From NCBI GenBank assembly GCA_934457415.1, contig CAKSHM010000001.1, forward strand, positions 1-64,000: 64,000 nt of DNA. The letters are read 5' to 3'. The translations under genes were made by a program, and so were the position numbers. This document shows, piece by piece, positions 27,111-35,112 of this stretch. This DNA comes from an uncultured Eubacteriales bacterium (GTDB taxonomy: Bacteria > Bacillota > Clostridia > Oscillospirales > Acutalibacteraceae). The notes beneath the pieces are model-generated. The model saw nothing but the letters and a program-made list of their open reading frames with translations, did not search any database and was not told the origin of the DNA. Numbering within the stretch: the first letter of the stretch is position 1; every line of letters begins with the position of its first letter.

Positions 27111-27863
27111 ATGAAAATAATTTCCTTTAATATACGCTATATTGACGACCCCGACGGCAATTCAATTTCCGAGAGGTCAAAAAGACTTAAAGCTATACTT
27201 GATAAATATGACGCGGATATTTTTTGCTTTCAGGAGGTATCGCCTTACTGGCTGCCAGAGCTTCAGAGTAATTTCAGTGAAGAATATGATTATATTTGCC
27301 GTTTCCGTTCTCCGAAAGGTCCCGAGGCAACTCCTGTTTTTTGGAAAAAGGATAGATTTAAATTTGAAAAAACAGGTTATTTCTGGTTTTCGGATACTCC
27401 CGAAATCGAGTCCGGCGGATGGGACGAAATGGGCTTTAACAGAATTTCTAATTATGCCCGACTTACTGAGAAAAAATCCGGAAATAAATTTACGGTTTTA
27501 AGCACTCATTACGGCTTCGGAGAAGAAAATCAGATAAAAAGTTCTAAGCTCCTTTTAAATTTTGTAAAATCGGAAAACAGACCTTGTATTTTTACAGGTG
27601 ATTTTAATATTCCGCTTAGTTCTCCTGCTTATAAGACTTTGGTAGACACTCTTACAGACGCGAATATGGCTACCGTTAAGGATTTAAGACCGACTTTTCA
27701 TGCCTACGGCAGAGAAAAGGAAAAAGGCGAGCATATAGATTATTGCTTTATAACTTCCGATACGCTTAAAGCAGAAGGCTCAAAAATGATAGATGATATG
27801 GTTGACGGAAAATATCCTTCCGACCATTACGGTCTGTTAACCGAAGTATCGTTTATAAAATGA
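27111..27863 (+). CDS. Endonuclease/exonuclease/phosphatase-family protein
   Basis: A 250-residue EEP-fold enzyme. It begins MKIISFNIRYIDDPDGNS and shows FCFQEVSPYW (metal-binding Glu), LSTHYG, FTGDFNIPL (Asp/Asn pair) and a terminal SDHYGL. Members cleave phosphodiesters in nucleic acids, inositol phosphates or sphingomyelin. Inside a sugar cluster the small cytoplasmic subgroup is often annotated only as a metal-dependent hydrolase. ATG 27111 is chosen over 27081 because the family starts at this residue; the ribosome site is weak (AAAGAG). The stop overlaps the next ATG (ATGA). Confidence 0.85.
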   Translation: MKIISFNIRYIDDPDGNSISERSKRLKAILDKYDADIFCFQEVSPYWLPELQSNFSEEYDYICRFRSPKGPEATPVFWKKDRFKFEKTGYFWFSDTPEIESGGWDEMGFNRISNYARLTEKKSGNKFTVLSTHYGFGEENQIKSSKLLLNFVKSENRPCIFTGDFNIPLSSPAYKTLVDTLTDANMATVKDLRPTFHAYGREKEKGEHIDYCFITSDTLKAEGSKMIDDMVDGKYPSDHYGLLTEVSFIK

Positions 27864-29077
27864 GAGAAAAGGATTTAAAAAGATTCAATAAATTATACCC
27901 GTGGTTTGCAGGACTTACGCTTGACCTGATGTTTTGGGAGGCTGTTGACACTTGGTTTTTAACACTTGTAAAAGGTCTTTCTGCTTCTCAGATAGTAACT
28001 ACTACTTCGGTTTCTCTTATAGCTTGTCTTAGCTTTCAAATTCCGATTGTAAAAATAATAAATCGGATAGGAAATACCAATTCAGTTAAGCTCGGCTCGT
28101 TTCTGTTTCTGATTGCGGCTTGTCTTTTAACTGTCGGTCCGAATTTCTATATAATTCTTTTAGGAAAAATATTCTATGAATTCGCCCTGACATTTTTAAA
28201 TATGGCAAATGCAATCTTAAAGAACAATTTGAATTTGCAAAACAAAGGCAATGAATACATAAAGTATTCTACACGAGCAAATATGATTTATTCCGTTGCT
28301 ACAATGATTATGTCATTTACAGGAAGCTTCTTATTCAACTTAAATCATTATCTACCGATGGCGGGTTGTATTTTCTTCTGCTTTGTTTGCTTTGTTCTAT
28401 CGTTCTTTATGGTGGATTATTCCGATTCTTCGGCGGAATTAAAGAATGAAGTAAAATCCAAAGCTAAAATTAAGTTTTCAAAAATTGTTGTTTTATCTAT
28501 TGCGTCTTATGCTCTTTTTTATCCTATAGTTCATTCTGCTCAGGCGGACGGCAAGCTGTTTATTCAACAACAGTTTCTTGAGGTTTTCAGCGAAAATAAG
28601 GCTGCTTTGATTTTCGGAATTGTTTTAAGTAGTGCAAGAACAATAAGGGTTATTTCAAATTTGACTTTTAATAAGGTTTATTTGAAGTATAGAGACAAGG
28701 TAGGCGTCGGCTTGCCGATTCTTCTGATTTTGGCACTTGCGGTTATGCTTACAGGAAGCTTTATCGGAATGATTTTTGTTAAGGTGCTTCTAATGGGACT
28801 CGGCTATGTTATATATCTTTTTATAAGAGATCCATTTAAAACATATATTCAAAACCTTGTACTTATCAATTCCGATGTTGGTCAGCAGCAGGCGGCGCTC
28901 AACGTTCTTGATCTTGTAAGAAAAGCTATGAAAGCTCTTATTGAACTTTGCTTTGCGGCGGTTCTGCTTAAATATTCGATAAGATCGGTTATGATAGTGC
29001 TTATAGTTTTGGCGGCAATAGAAATTTTCTTCAGCTTTTACCTTTATTCATATTTGAAGAGAAATAATAAAGTTTAA
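27860..29077 (+). CDS. MFS-type membrane transporter
   Basis: This 405-residue protein is almost wholly hydrophobic, with about 11-12 predicted membrane helices and a short charged central loop (about 190-210). It lacks the sharpest MFS loop signatures, but the size, the two-half layout and LGSFLFLIAACLLTVGPNFY suggest the major facilitator superfamily. It ends the mannosidase unit and is translationally coupled by a 4-base overlap. It could move a mono- or disaccharide product, in or out; the direction cannot be told. Confidence 0.75.
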   Translation: MREKDLKRFNKLYPWFAGLTLDLMFWEAVDTWFLTLVKGLSASQIVTTTSVSLIACLSFQIPIVKIINRIGNTNSVKLGSFLFLIAACLLTVGPNFYIILLGKIFYEFALTFLNMANAILKNNLNLQNKGNEYIKYSTRANMIYSVATMIMSFTGSFLFNLNHYLPMAGCIFFCFVCFVLSFFMVDYSDSSAELKNEVKSKAKIKFSKIVVLSIASYALFYPIVHSAQADGKLFIQQQFLEVFSENKAALIFGIVLSSARTIRVISNLTFNKVYLKYRDKVGVGLPILLILALAVMLTGSFIGMIFVKVLLMGLGYVIYLFIRDPFKTYIQNLVLINSDVGQQQAALNVLDLVRKAMKALIELCFAAVLLKYSIRSVMIVLIVLAAIEIFFSFYLYSYLKRNNKV

Positions 29078-29099
29078 AAGTATTATAATTTTAAATCAT

Positions 29100-29135
29100 C
29101 CCGTTTACCCGTTAATTTATTGACGGGTAAACGGG
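29100..29135 (+). terminator. Terminator-like hairpin after the mannosidase unit
   Basis: Perfect 13-base arms, CCCGTTTACCCGT and ACGGGTAAACGGG, enclose a 10-base loop. There is no T run, but the stem is strong. Confidence 0.65.
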
Positions 29136-29214
29136 GATATGTGTTTATGGATGTGTATATATTAAAACGTAAACCCCTTAAATGAAGAAAACCCAAAGAA
29201 AAATCCAATAAAAC

Positions 29215-29242
29215 TTGACGCTTATTTAATCTTAAATATAAT
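29215..29242 (+). promoter_or_regulatory. Promoter of the MazF-like gene
   Basis: TTGACG (29215-29220) and TATAAT (29237-29242) are separated by 16 bases. Transcription should begin near 29249, giving a leader of about 85 bases. Confidence 0.75.
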
Positions 29243-29276
29243 ATAAACAGTATTAAATTTTAATAAACTCATTTTT

Positions 29277-29306
29277 GCTCCGCGGACTTTTGTCCTCGGA
29301 GCTTTT
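29277..29306 (+). terminator. Terminator-like hairpin in the MazF leader
   Basis: GCTCCGCGGAC (29277-29287) and GTCCTCGGAGC (29292-29302) pair with one mismatch around TTTT and are followed by TTTT. It lies between the promoter and the toxin gene, so it could limit read-through. Confidence 0.65.
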
Positions 29307-29333
29307 AAATTTTTTAAAAGAAGGTTGCTTAAT

Positions 29334-29684
29334 ATGCAACAAACAGTAAAAAGAGGAGACATATATTGGAGCCGTGTACCGACGGTAAGCGGCTGCGGGA
29401 ACGGTGTAATGAAAAAGGTGAGGCCTGTGCTTATTATTTCTAATAATAAGGCAAACTACGCCGGAAACATATATTCCGTTATTCCCATAAGCGCCAGACT
29501 TCATAAGCTTAATAAGGCCTGTCATGTTATGATTCAGGTCTTTAAACCGTCTGTATTGCTCCCTGAGCAAATTACAAGGGTAAACCGAGAAAATCTGTAC
29601 GGTAAGATTTCCCATATAGATGATTCACAGCTTCAAATAGTTGATTCGGCAATTAAAAAACAGTTAGGCTTAAAACCCAACTGA
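29334..29684 (+). CDS. MazF/PemK-like endoribonuclease toxin, no adjacent antitoxin
   Basis: The 116-residue protein has the family start KRGDIYWSRVP, the central KKVRPVLIISNN and the following INR-like VIPIS strand. The PSVLLPEQITRVNRENLY stretch contains the region that contacts RNA in MazF proteins. MazF toxins are sequence-specific mRNA interferases normally held by a small antitoxin encoded just upstream. No upstream antitoxin frame is present; the upstream 250 bases hold only a promoter and a hairpin. In many Firmicutes MazF homologs stand alone or are tamed by distant partners. ATG 29334 follows AGAAGG; the TTG at 29325 is less well placed. Confidence 0.85.
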   Translation: MQQTVKRGDIYWSRVPTVSGCGNGVMKKVRPVLIISNNKANYAGNIYSVIPISARLHKLNKACHVMIQVFKPSVLLPEQITRVNRENLYGKISHIDDSQLQIVDSAIKKQLGLKPN

Positions 29685-29728
29685 ATACGAAAAATTTCCT
29701 TTAAAGTTTTTCTGTTTTTTCTTTGGTC

Positions 29729-29754
29729 GGCACTGCTTCGGCGGTGCCCATTTT
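29729..29754 (+). terminator. Terminator of the MazF-like gene
   Basis: GGCACTGC / GCGGTGCC around a TTCG tetraloop, followed by CATTTT. Confidence 0.7.
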
Positions 29755-29774
29755 GCATTAAATATAACATTGTG

Positions 29775-29814
29775 TTGACAGTATAACAGATTTTACGCTA
29801 CAATATTGTTATAC
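29775..29814 (+). promoter_or_regulatory. Orphan promoter flanked by an inverted repeat
   Basis: TTGACA (29775-29780) and TACAAT (29799-29804) are 18 bases apart. GTATAACA (29781-29788) and TGTTATAC (29807-29814) are perfect complements lying in the spacer and just after the -10, as an operator would. No plus-strand gene follows until htpG at 30237. The transcript would run antisense through tRNA-Leu or end near 29927 as a small RNA. Confidence 0.55.
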
Positions 29815-29890
29815 CGAAAGTTATAGAAGATATTTCATAAGAAAAATCATTGTTTTATAATGTGAAATTTTAAAAAATAAATTTTAAAAC

Positions 29891-29927
29891 AATAAATCCG
29901 AACCATAAAAAACAGTTCGGATTTATT
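29891..29927 (-). terminator. Terminator of tRNA-Leu
   Basis: Perfect 13-base arms (29891-29903 and 29915-29927) around an A-rich loop. On the minus strand the stem is followed by a T-rich stretch. Confidence 0.75.
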
Positions 29928-29933
29928 AAAATT

Positions 29934-30020
29934 TGGTGCGGGCAACAGGACTTGAACCTGCACAACATTGCTGTTATAAGAACCTGAATCTTACGTGTCT
30001 GCCAATTTCACCATGCCCGC
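29934..30020 (-). tRNA. tRNA-Leu(CAG)
   Basis: Read on the minus strand, the 87 bases fold as a class II tRNA. There is a 7-bp acceptor stem (GCGGGCA with TGCCCGC), the Leu-type D region GGTGAAATTGGCAGAC, and a TAAGA/TCTTA anticodon stem with loop TTCAGGT giving anticodon CAG. A long variable arm and GGTTCAAGTCC follow. The 3' CCA is encoded. It decodes CUG. A terminator lies directly downstream and a strong promoter upstream. Confidence 0.96.
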
Positions 30021-30117
30021 ATATTAAGTTTTCGTCCTTTGATTTTTACACGGCGAGGAAAGCCTTGGCGGAGCTTATTTTCAGATAAATCATTTTTCAG
30101 CTTATTCCGCAAAAAAT

Positions 30118-30146
30118 ATAATACCAATTTTCCTTATGTTTGTCAA
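30118..30146 (-). promoter_or_regulatory. Promoter of tRNA-Leu
   Basis: On the minus strand TTGACA (30146-30141) is followed after 17 bases by TATTAT (30123-30118), about 98 bases upstream of the mature tRNA end. Confidence 0.75.
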
Positions 30147-30236
30147 GTATAAAAGTAATATTAAAACGCCGTTATTAACAATTTATTAAAAAATAAGTAT
30201 TATAATAAATTCATTATTTAAACAAAGGTGATAATT

Positions 30237-32126
30237 ATGGCTAAAAAGCAATTTAAATCTGAGTCAAAAAAACTTATGGATATGATGATAAATTCTATTT
30301 ATACCCATAAGGAGATATTTCTGCGCGAGATAATTTCAAATGCTTCCGACGCAATAGATAAGCTCTATTTCCGTTCTCTTACCGACAGCACGGTGGGAAT
30401 CAAGCCTGACGAGTTTGCAATTAACATTACTCTTGATAAGGAAAACAGGACTATTACTGTTTCCGATAACGGATGCGGAATGACCAAGGATGAGCTTGAT
30501 TCAAACCTCGGAACTATAGCAAAGAGCGGTTCTTCAGCCTTTAAACAGGAAAATAAGGAAACCGATGAAAATATCAGCATTATCGGTCAGTTCGGCGTAG
30601 GCTTCTATTCGGCATTTATGGTAAGCGATAAGGTTACCGTCAAAACAAAATCGTTGGACGAAGATTCGGGTTATGTCTGGGAATCCGAGGGGGCTTCCGG
30701 ATATACTGTTGAGCCATGCGATAAGCTTACTGTCGGCACCGAGGTTATAATGCACATTAAGCCGGATACGGAAGAAGAAAAATACAGCGAATATTTGGAC
30801 CAATACAGAATAAGCCAGCTTATAAAGAAGTATTCGGACTATATCCGGCATCCTATCAAAATGCCCTTTACCGTTAAAAAACCTGTTGAGGGCAAGGAAA
30901 ACGAATATGAGGATGTTACGGAGATCCGCACTCTCAACAGCATGATTCCAATTTGGAAAAAGAATAAAAATGAAATAAAGCCCGAAGAGTATAATAATTT
31001 CTATAAAGAAAAATTTATGGATTATGAGGATCCGGCGCTGGTTATACATACTTCGACCGAGGGTCAGGCAACTTTCCACGCGCTTATGTTTATTCCTAAA
31101 AACGCGCCGTTTGATTATTATACAAAGGAATATGAAAAAGGCCTTCAGCTTTATTCGCGCGGAGTGCTTATTATGGATAAATGCGCCGATCTTTTGCCTG
31201 ATTATTTCAGCTTTGTAAAGGGACTTGTAGACAGTGAGGATCTGTCACTTAATATTTCAAGGGAAATGCTTCAGCATGACCGTCAGCTTAAGCTTATAGC
31301 AAAAACCGTCGAGAAGAAGATTAAATCAGAGCTTGAAAAAATGCTTAAAAATAATAGGGAAGATTATGAAAAATTCTTCAAAAACTTCGGTACTCAGCTT
31401 AAATTCGGAGTCTACAATAACTACGGACTTAATAAGGATACCCTTAAGGATCTCTTGCTGTTTACTTCTTCTTATGAGAAAAAACAGGTTACTTTAGCTG
31501 AATATGTTTCAAGAGCAAAGGAAGACCAGAAAAATATTTATTATGCCTGCGGAGATACTATAGAGAGGATTGAAATGCTCCCTCAGTGCGACGCTGTGAA
31601 AGAAAAGGGATATGAAATTCTTTATCTTACAGATAATATTGATGAATTTGCCCTTAAAATGATGAGAGAGTATGACAGTAAGAGTTTTGTAAATGTCTGC
31701 GACGAAAGTCTTGACCTTGATTCCGAGGAAGAGAAAAAAGAGCTTGAAAAGCTCAATGCCGATTCTAAGGAGCTGCTTGACGCTGTTAAAGAGGCTCTAG
31801 GCGAAAAGGTTAATGCGGTTAAGTTTACAAATAAACTCAAAAATAACCCTGTTTGCCTTGCAAGCGAGGGCGGAATATCTATTGAAATGGAAAAAACACT
31901 TAACGCAATGCCCGGACAAAATACTCCGGTAAAGGCTCAGACTGTCCTTGAAATCAATGCATCTCACCCCGTAGCCGAAAAGCTTAAATCGCTTATGAGT
32001 TCCGATAAAGAAACCTTAAAGGATTATTCAAAGCTGCTTTACGATGAGGCTTGTCTGATAGGCGGAAAATCAATTGACGACCCTGCGGAGCATACAAGAA
32101 TTATCTGCAATTTAATGACAAAATAA
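30237..32126 (+). CDS. htpG: Chaperone HtpG (bacterial Hsp90)
   Basis: A 629-residue ATP-dependent chaperone of full family length. The N-terminal GHKL ATP-binding domain shows EIFLREIISNASDAIDKLYF, VSDNGCGMTKDEL (Asp contacting adenine) and IGQFGVGFYSAF. The middle client-binding domain includes LYSRGVLIMDKC and SLNISREMLQ. The C-terminal dimer domain runs to VCNLMTK-like ends. ATG 30237 follows AAAGGTGAT; GTG 30228 would overlap that site. A TATAAT at 30201 may be its -10. It is followed 15 bases later by a flavin reductase gene and a shared terminator. Confidence 0.96.
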   Translation: MAKKQFKSESKKLMDMMINSIYTHKEIFLREIISNASDAIDKLYFRSLTDSTVGIKPDEFAINITLDKENRTITVSDNGCGMTKDELDSNLGTIAKSGSSAFKQENKETDENISIIGQFGVGFYSAFMVSDKVTVKTKSLDEDSGYVWESEGASGYTVEPCDKLTVGTEVIMHIKPDTEEEKYSEYLDQYRISQLIKKYSDYIRHPIKMPFTVKKPVEGKENEYEDVTEIRTLNSMIPIWKKNKNEIKPEEYNNFYKEKFMDYEDPALVIHTSTEGQATFHALMFIPKNAPFDYYTKEYEKGLQLYSRGVLIMDKCADLLPDYFSFVKGLVDSEDLSLNISREMLQHDRQLKLIAKTVEKKIKSELEKMLKNNREDYEKFFKNFGTQLKFGVYNNYGLNKDTLKDLLLFTSSYEKKQVTLAEYVSRAKEDQKNIYYACGDTIERIEMLPQCDAVKEKGYEILYLTDNIDEFALKMMREYDSKSFVNVCDESLDLDSEEEKKELEKLNADSKELLDAVKEALGEKVNAVKFTNKLKNNPVCLASEGGISIEMEKTLNAMPGQNTPVKAQTVLEINASHPVAEKLKSLMSSDKETLKDYSKLLYDEACLIGGKSIDDPAEHTRIICNLMTK

Positions 32127-32141
32127 AAGGGGAAAATTATT

Positions 32142-32702
32142 ATGAGAAAAAATTTAGGCGCAAAGCCGTATTCATATCCTCAGCCTGTCTTCATTCTTTC
32201 CGCTTTCGATGAAAACGGTGTTCCTAATGCAATGAATGCCGCTTGGGGCGGAATAAGCGACGATAAGCAGATTACCATGTGTATTAGCGCTTCGCATAAA
32301 ACACTTAAAAATATTTTGCTTAAAAAAGCGTTTACCGTAAGCATGGGAGACCTTGAAAATCTTACCGCTTGCGACTATGTCGGTATAGTTTCCGGCAATG
32401 ACACTTCCGATAAATTTGAAAAAGCAGGATTTCATGCGATAAAATCCGAGCTTGTTGACGCTCCTCTTATAAAAGAGTTGCCTGTTGCAATTGAATGCAG
32501 TTTAATAAGCTATGACAAAGAAACCTGTCAGCTTGTAGGGGAGATAGTAAATGTCAGCGTTGATGAAAGCGTTTTTGACGAAAACGGAAATGTTGATATA
32601 AATAAGGTTAAGCCGATTATGTTTGACCCCTTTAACAATACCTATGCGGTTATAGAAAAAACCGTTGGAAAGGCTTTCTCTGAAGGAAAGAAGTTAAAAT
32701 AA
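32142..32702 (+). CDS. Flavin reductase-like FMN-binding protein
   Basis: The 186-residue protein matches the flavin-reductase/flavoredoxin split-barrel family. It begins PYSYPQPVFILSAFDENGVPNAMNAAWGG (in two runs) and continues with a conserved CISASHKTLKNI and the later IECSLISYDKETCQLVGEIV. Relatives bind FMN and pass electrons from NAD(P)H or serve as flavoredoxins in anaerobes. The partner is not identifiable. A strong AAAAGGGG site precedes it. It lies 15 bases after htpG and ahead of the terminator, so the two genes may be co-transcribed. Confidence 0.87.
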   Translation: MRKNLGAKPYSYPQPVFILSAFDENGVPNAMNAAWGGISDDKQITMCISASHKTLKNILLKKAFTVSMGDLENLTACDYVGIVSGNDTSDKFEKAGFHAIKSELVDAPLIKELPVAIECSLISYDKETCQLVGEIVNVSVDESVFDENGNVDINKVKPIMFDPFNNTYAVIEKTVGKAFSEGKKLK

Positions 32703-32714
32703 AACCATAAAATC

Positions 32715-32757
32715 AATCGGACTGTAAGAACAAAAGGTTTTTACAGTCCGATTTTTA
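32715..32757 (+). terminator. Terminator after the flavin reductase gene
   Basis: AATCGGACTGTAA (32715-32727) pairs with TTACAGTCCGATT (32741-32753), extended inward by further pairs, and is followed by a T run. It may also serve the convergent U32 gene. Confidence 0.85.
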
Positions 32758-32761
32758 AGCT

Positions 32762-34819
32762 TTATAAAAGATTTCTGAAATAAAGTCCCCGCGTGTAATC
32801 AAAGTCCGGAGAAACTCCGGTTTCATATTTTTTAATCATTCTTTCTATTTCTTCCTTGCTTTCTCTTTCAAACCAAAGCAAAAGATATTTGACATTAAGT
32901 TCAGTTATTCTGTCAGCAAGGTAAATTGGCTTTGAATTAAGAATTTCGCAATATCCGTCTTTGCAGGCAACGGGAAATTCAATACCCATTCTGTCCTTTA
33001 AGCTTCCGTTTTTTAAGCACTTTGAGCAGTCAGCCGAGTTTTTGACAGGGCAGTTTGCGGTTATCATCAGAGGAAGTCTGCCGTAAGCAAAGCAGCCGAT
33101 ATTTTTATTTTTTAAAAGCGGAATTTCATCCGCCTGAATTTCTGCGGAAACAAATTGCGTTTTAACTCCGATTTTTAAAAACGCATTTACCGATTCATAA
33201 TTGCAAATATTTAGACTTGTTCCGCCTATCGGTTCAAGTCCTGCTTTTAAAGATAAGCTTATTGCCGAAAGCTCGCCGCAATAGCAGGCTGAAAATCCTC
33301 CCTGTTTCATTAGAATAAGCTTTTTTAAAACAGCATTTTCATCCGAAATAAGCCTTGGAATTTCCGCGATCAGCTTTATATCATTTTGTAATTTCGGCGC
33401 AACTGTTCCTAAAGGGAAAATAATTCCTTTAACATTTGACAGATTGCTCGGAATATGCTTTAAATCCGGCAATTTCAAGATAAATCGTTTTTCGCTGTTA
33501 TCAATTTTAACTTCTTTTTTATCATATTCATAAACCGAATTTATAACTTTTTTTCCGCTTTCTTTTCTGATAAGACTCAGCCTTTCGGCGGCGGTTCTTC
33601 TTAAAAGATTGATTTCTTTTCCGCTGATAAAAATATTGTCTTCGGTTTTTATATTTATTTCTTTTAAAAAGTAGGGAGTAGAGCCGAGTTTTGAAAGACC
33701 TGCTTTTATATCTTCTTTTGCAGTCGGTTTATTTTTCGCTTTTTCGGGAATTTCCCCGTATTCCGTTACGGTATTTTCTCCGTCGGTAGCAGTAAGGCTT
33801 ACAGGCTTTCCTGACAGAGCCGAGAAATTCATTTTTAAAGGAACGGAATTTCTTTCTTTTCGGTAAAGCTCGTGGATTTGCTTTATTGCTTCGGATGATG
33901 AAATAACATCATCCTTAGTTCTTGTGCCGAACATTTCAGCACCTTTAATTCCGGTAAAATAACCGTCGGTAAATCCTGAGCGCGAAAAAATTTTCATAAG
34001 GTTTTTTTCAAGTTCACTGTCTTTCCTGCCGTCTGCTCTCAGCCTGCAGACAGCCGTCGCCGCAGCGACATATTCGGGACGCTTCATTCTGCCTTCGATT
34101 TTAAGCGAATCAACCCCGATTTCCTTAAGCTCGTTTATATGGTTTATAAGGCTTAAATCTTTAAGACTTAAATCATATCTTTTTTCATTTAAGCCGCAGG
34201 CTGAAAAAGGAAGCCGGCAGGGTCCGGCGCAGAGCCCGCGGTTTCCGCTTCGCTGTCCTATCATGCTTGAAAGCAGACATTGACCCGATAGGCTCATACA
34301 TAAAGCACCATGAACGAATACCTCGGTTTCTATACACATTTTACGGGCTTTTCGGCAAAAATCAGCGATTTGATTAAAGCTCATTTCTCTGGAAAGGACA
34401 ACTCTCGTAAATCCTTTCTCTTTTAAAATACTTAGGGCGGCAGGTGAATGTACAGAAAGCTGGGTTGAGCCGTGCAGAGGAAAATCGGGAATCTCTCTTC
34501 TTAAAACATCCGCGAGTCCGAGATCTGATATTATGATTGCGTCAGCTCCCGATTCGTATGCTTTTTTTGCGGTTTCGAAGGCATCATAAAGCTCCTTGGA
34601 TTTTATCATTGTGTTAAGCGTAAGATAAACCTTAACGCCTCTTTCATGGCAGTATCCCACAGCTTCCGCTAATTCGGCAGTGCCGAAATTTTCCGCGTTT
34701 CTCCTTGCGCTGAAATTTTTAGCTCCGAGATAAACGGCATCCGCTCCGCACCTTACGGCGGCTGCAAGGCTTTCGTTTGTGCCTGCAGGGGAGAGTATTT
34801 CAGGTTTTAAGTCCGACAT
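32762..34819 (-). CDS. Peptidase U32-family protein (tRNA/rRNA hydroxylation type)
   Basis: The 685-residue protein carries the U32 signature EVFVHGALCMSLSGQCLLSS, followed by RSGNRGLCAGPCRLPF with cysteines typical of the Fe-S-containing members. The N-terminal half is a TIM barrel (PAGTNESLAAAVRCGADAVY). The second half has the insert and C-terminal barrel-like region seen in the longer subfamily, ending with Cys-rich NCPVKNSADCSKC. Characterised relatives hydroxylate RNA (RlhA on 23S rRNA, TrhP/TrhO on tRNA wobble uridine) rather than acting as collagenases. Which RNA this one modifies is not shown. It starts with ATG after AAAGGCGGTG and runs convergently toward htpG. Confidence 0.9.
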   Translation of the reverse strand: MSDLKPEILSPAGTNESLAAAVRCGADAVYLGAKNFSARRNAENFGTAELAEAVGYCHERGVKVYLTLNTMIKSKELYDAFETAKKAYESGADAIIISDLGLADVLRREIPDFPLHGSTQLSVHSPAALSILKEKGFTRVVLSREMSFNQIADFCRKARKMCIETEVFVHGALCMSLSGQCLLSSMIGQRSGNRGLCAGPCRLPFSACGLNEKRYDLSLKDLSLINHINELKEIGVDSLKIEGRMKRPEYVAAATAVCRLRADGRKDSELEKNLMKIFSRSGFTDGYFTGIKGAEMFGTRTKDDVISSSEAIKQIHELYRKERNSVPLKMNFSALSGKPVSLTATDGENTVTEYGEIPEKAKNKPTAKEDIKAGLSKLGSTPYFLKEINIKTEDNIFISGKEINLLRRTAAERLSLIRKESGKKVINSVYEYDKKEVKIDNSEKRFILKLPDLKHIPSNLSNVKGIIFPLGTVAPKLQNDIKLIAEIPRLISDENAVLKKLILMKQGGFSACYCGELSAISLSLKAGLEPIGGTSLNICNYESVNAFLKIGVKTQFVSAEIQADEIPLLKNKNIGCFAYGRLPLMITANCPVKNSADCSKCLKNGSLKDRMGIEFPVACKDGYCEILNSKPIYLADRITELNVKYLLLWFERESKEEIERMIKKYETGVSPDFDYTRGLYFRNLL

Positions 34820-34917
34820 TTTACACCGCCTTTAAAAAAATACAACAGAATTATAGCATAATTTTGATTGTAAGACAATCCCAAAAGAAAAAACAGGTAA
34901 AAAAGTAAAAAAAATTC

Positions 34918-34946
34918 TTGACAGAGCATCTTATTTGCGATATAAT
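34918..34946 (+). promoter_or_regulatory. Consensus promoter of rpoBC
   Basis: TTGACA (34918-34923) and TATAAT (34941-34946) are separated by exactly 17 bases, a full consensus sigma-A promoter. The predicted leader before rpoB is about 160 bases. Confidence 0.9.
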
Positions 34947-35112
34947 ATTAAATCACTAATGATGATGGGGGATTTTGCGCCTTTTTTGCGAAAAAGCTTT
35001 TGTTTTTACGCTTATAAACGCGCTGTTTTCCGCTGATTATTAAGGAATTGACGGGGCTTGAAGCTTTGAATTTATGTTCCGTAAAAATTTATTTAGGAGT
35101 GATCGTTAACCT

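Noticed and set aside
29253..29615. 120-residue frame opposite the MazF-like gene
   Set aside because: It covers the toxin gene and its leader hairpin and lacks a ribosome site; it is not an antitoxin of any recognisable type.
35042..35056. Fragment of a 16S rRNA gene
   Set aside because: Only 15 bases match, and the flanks do not resemble rRNA, so it is not a gene remnant; it is kept only as a curiosity.
34950..35100. Riboswitch or r-protein leader before rpoB
   Set aside because: The leader has short hairpins but no conserved core that I recognise and no clear terminator/antiterminator pair.
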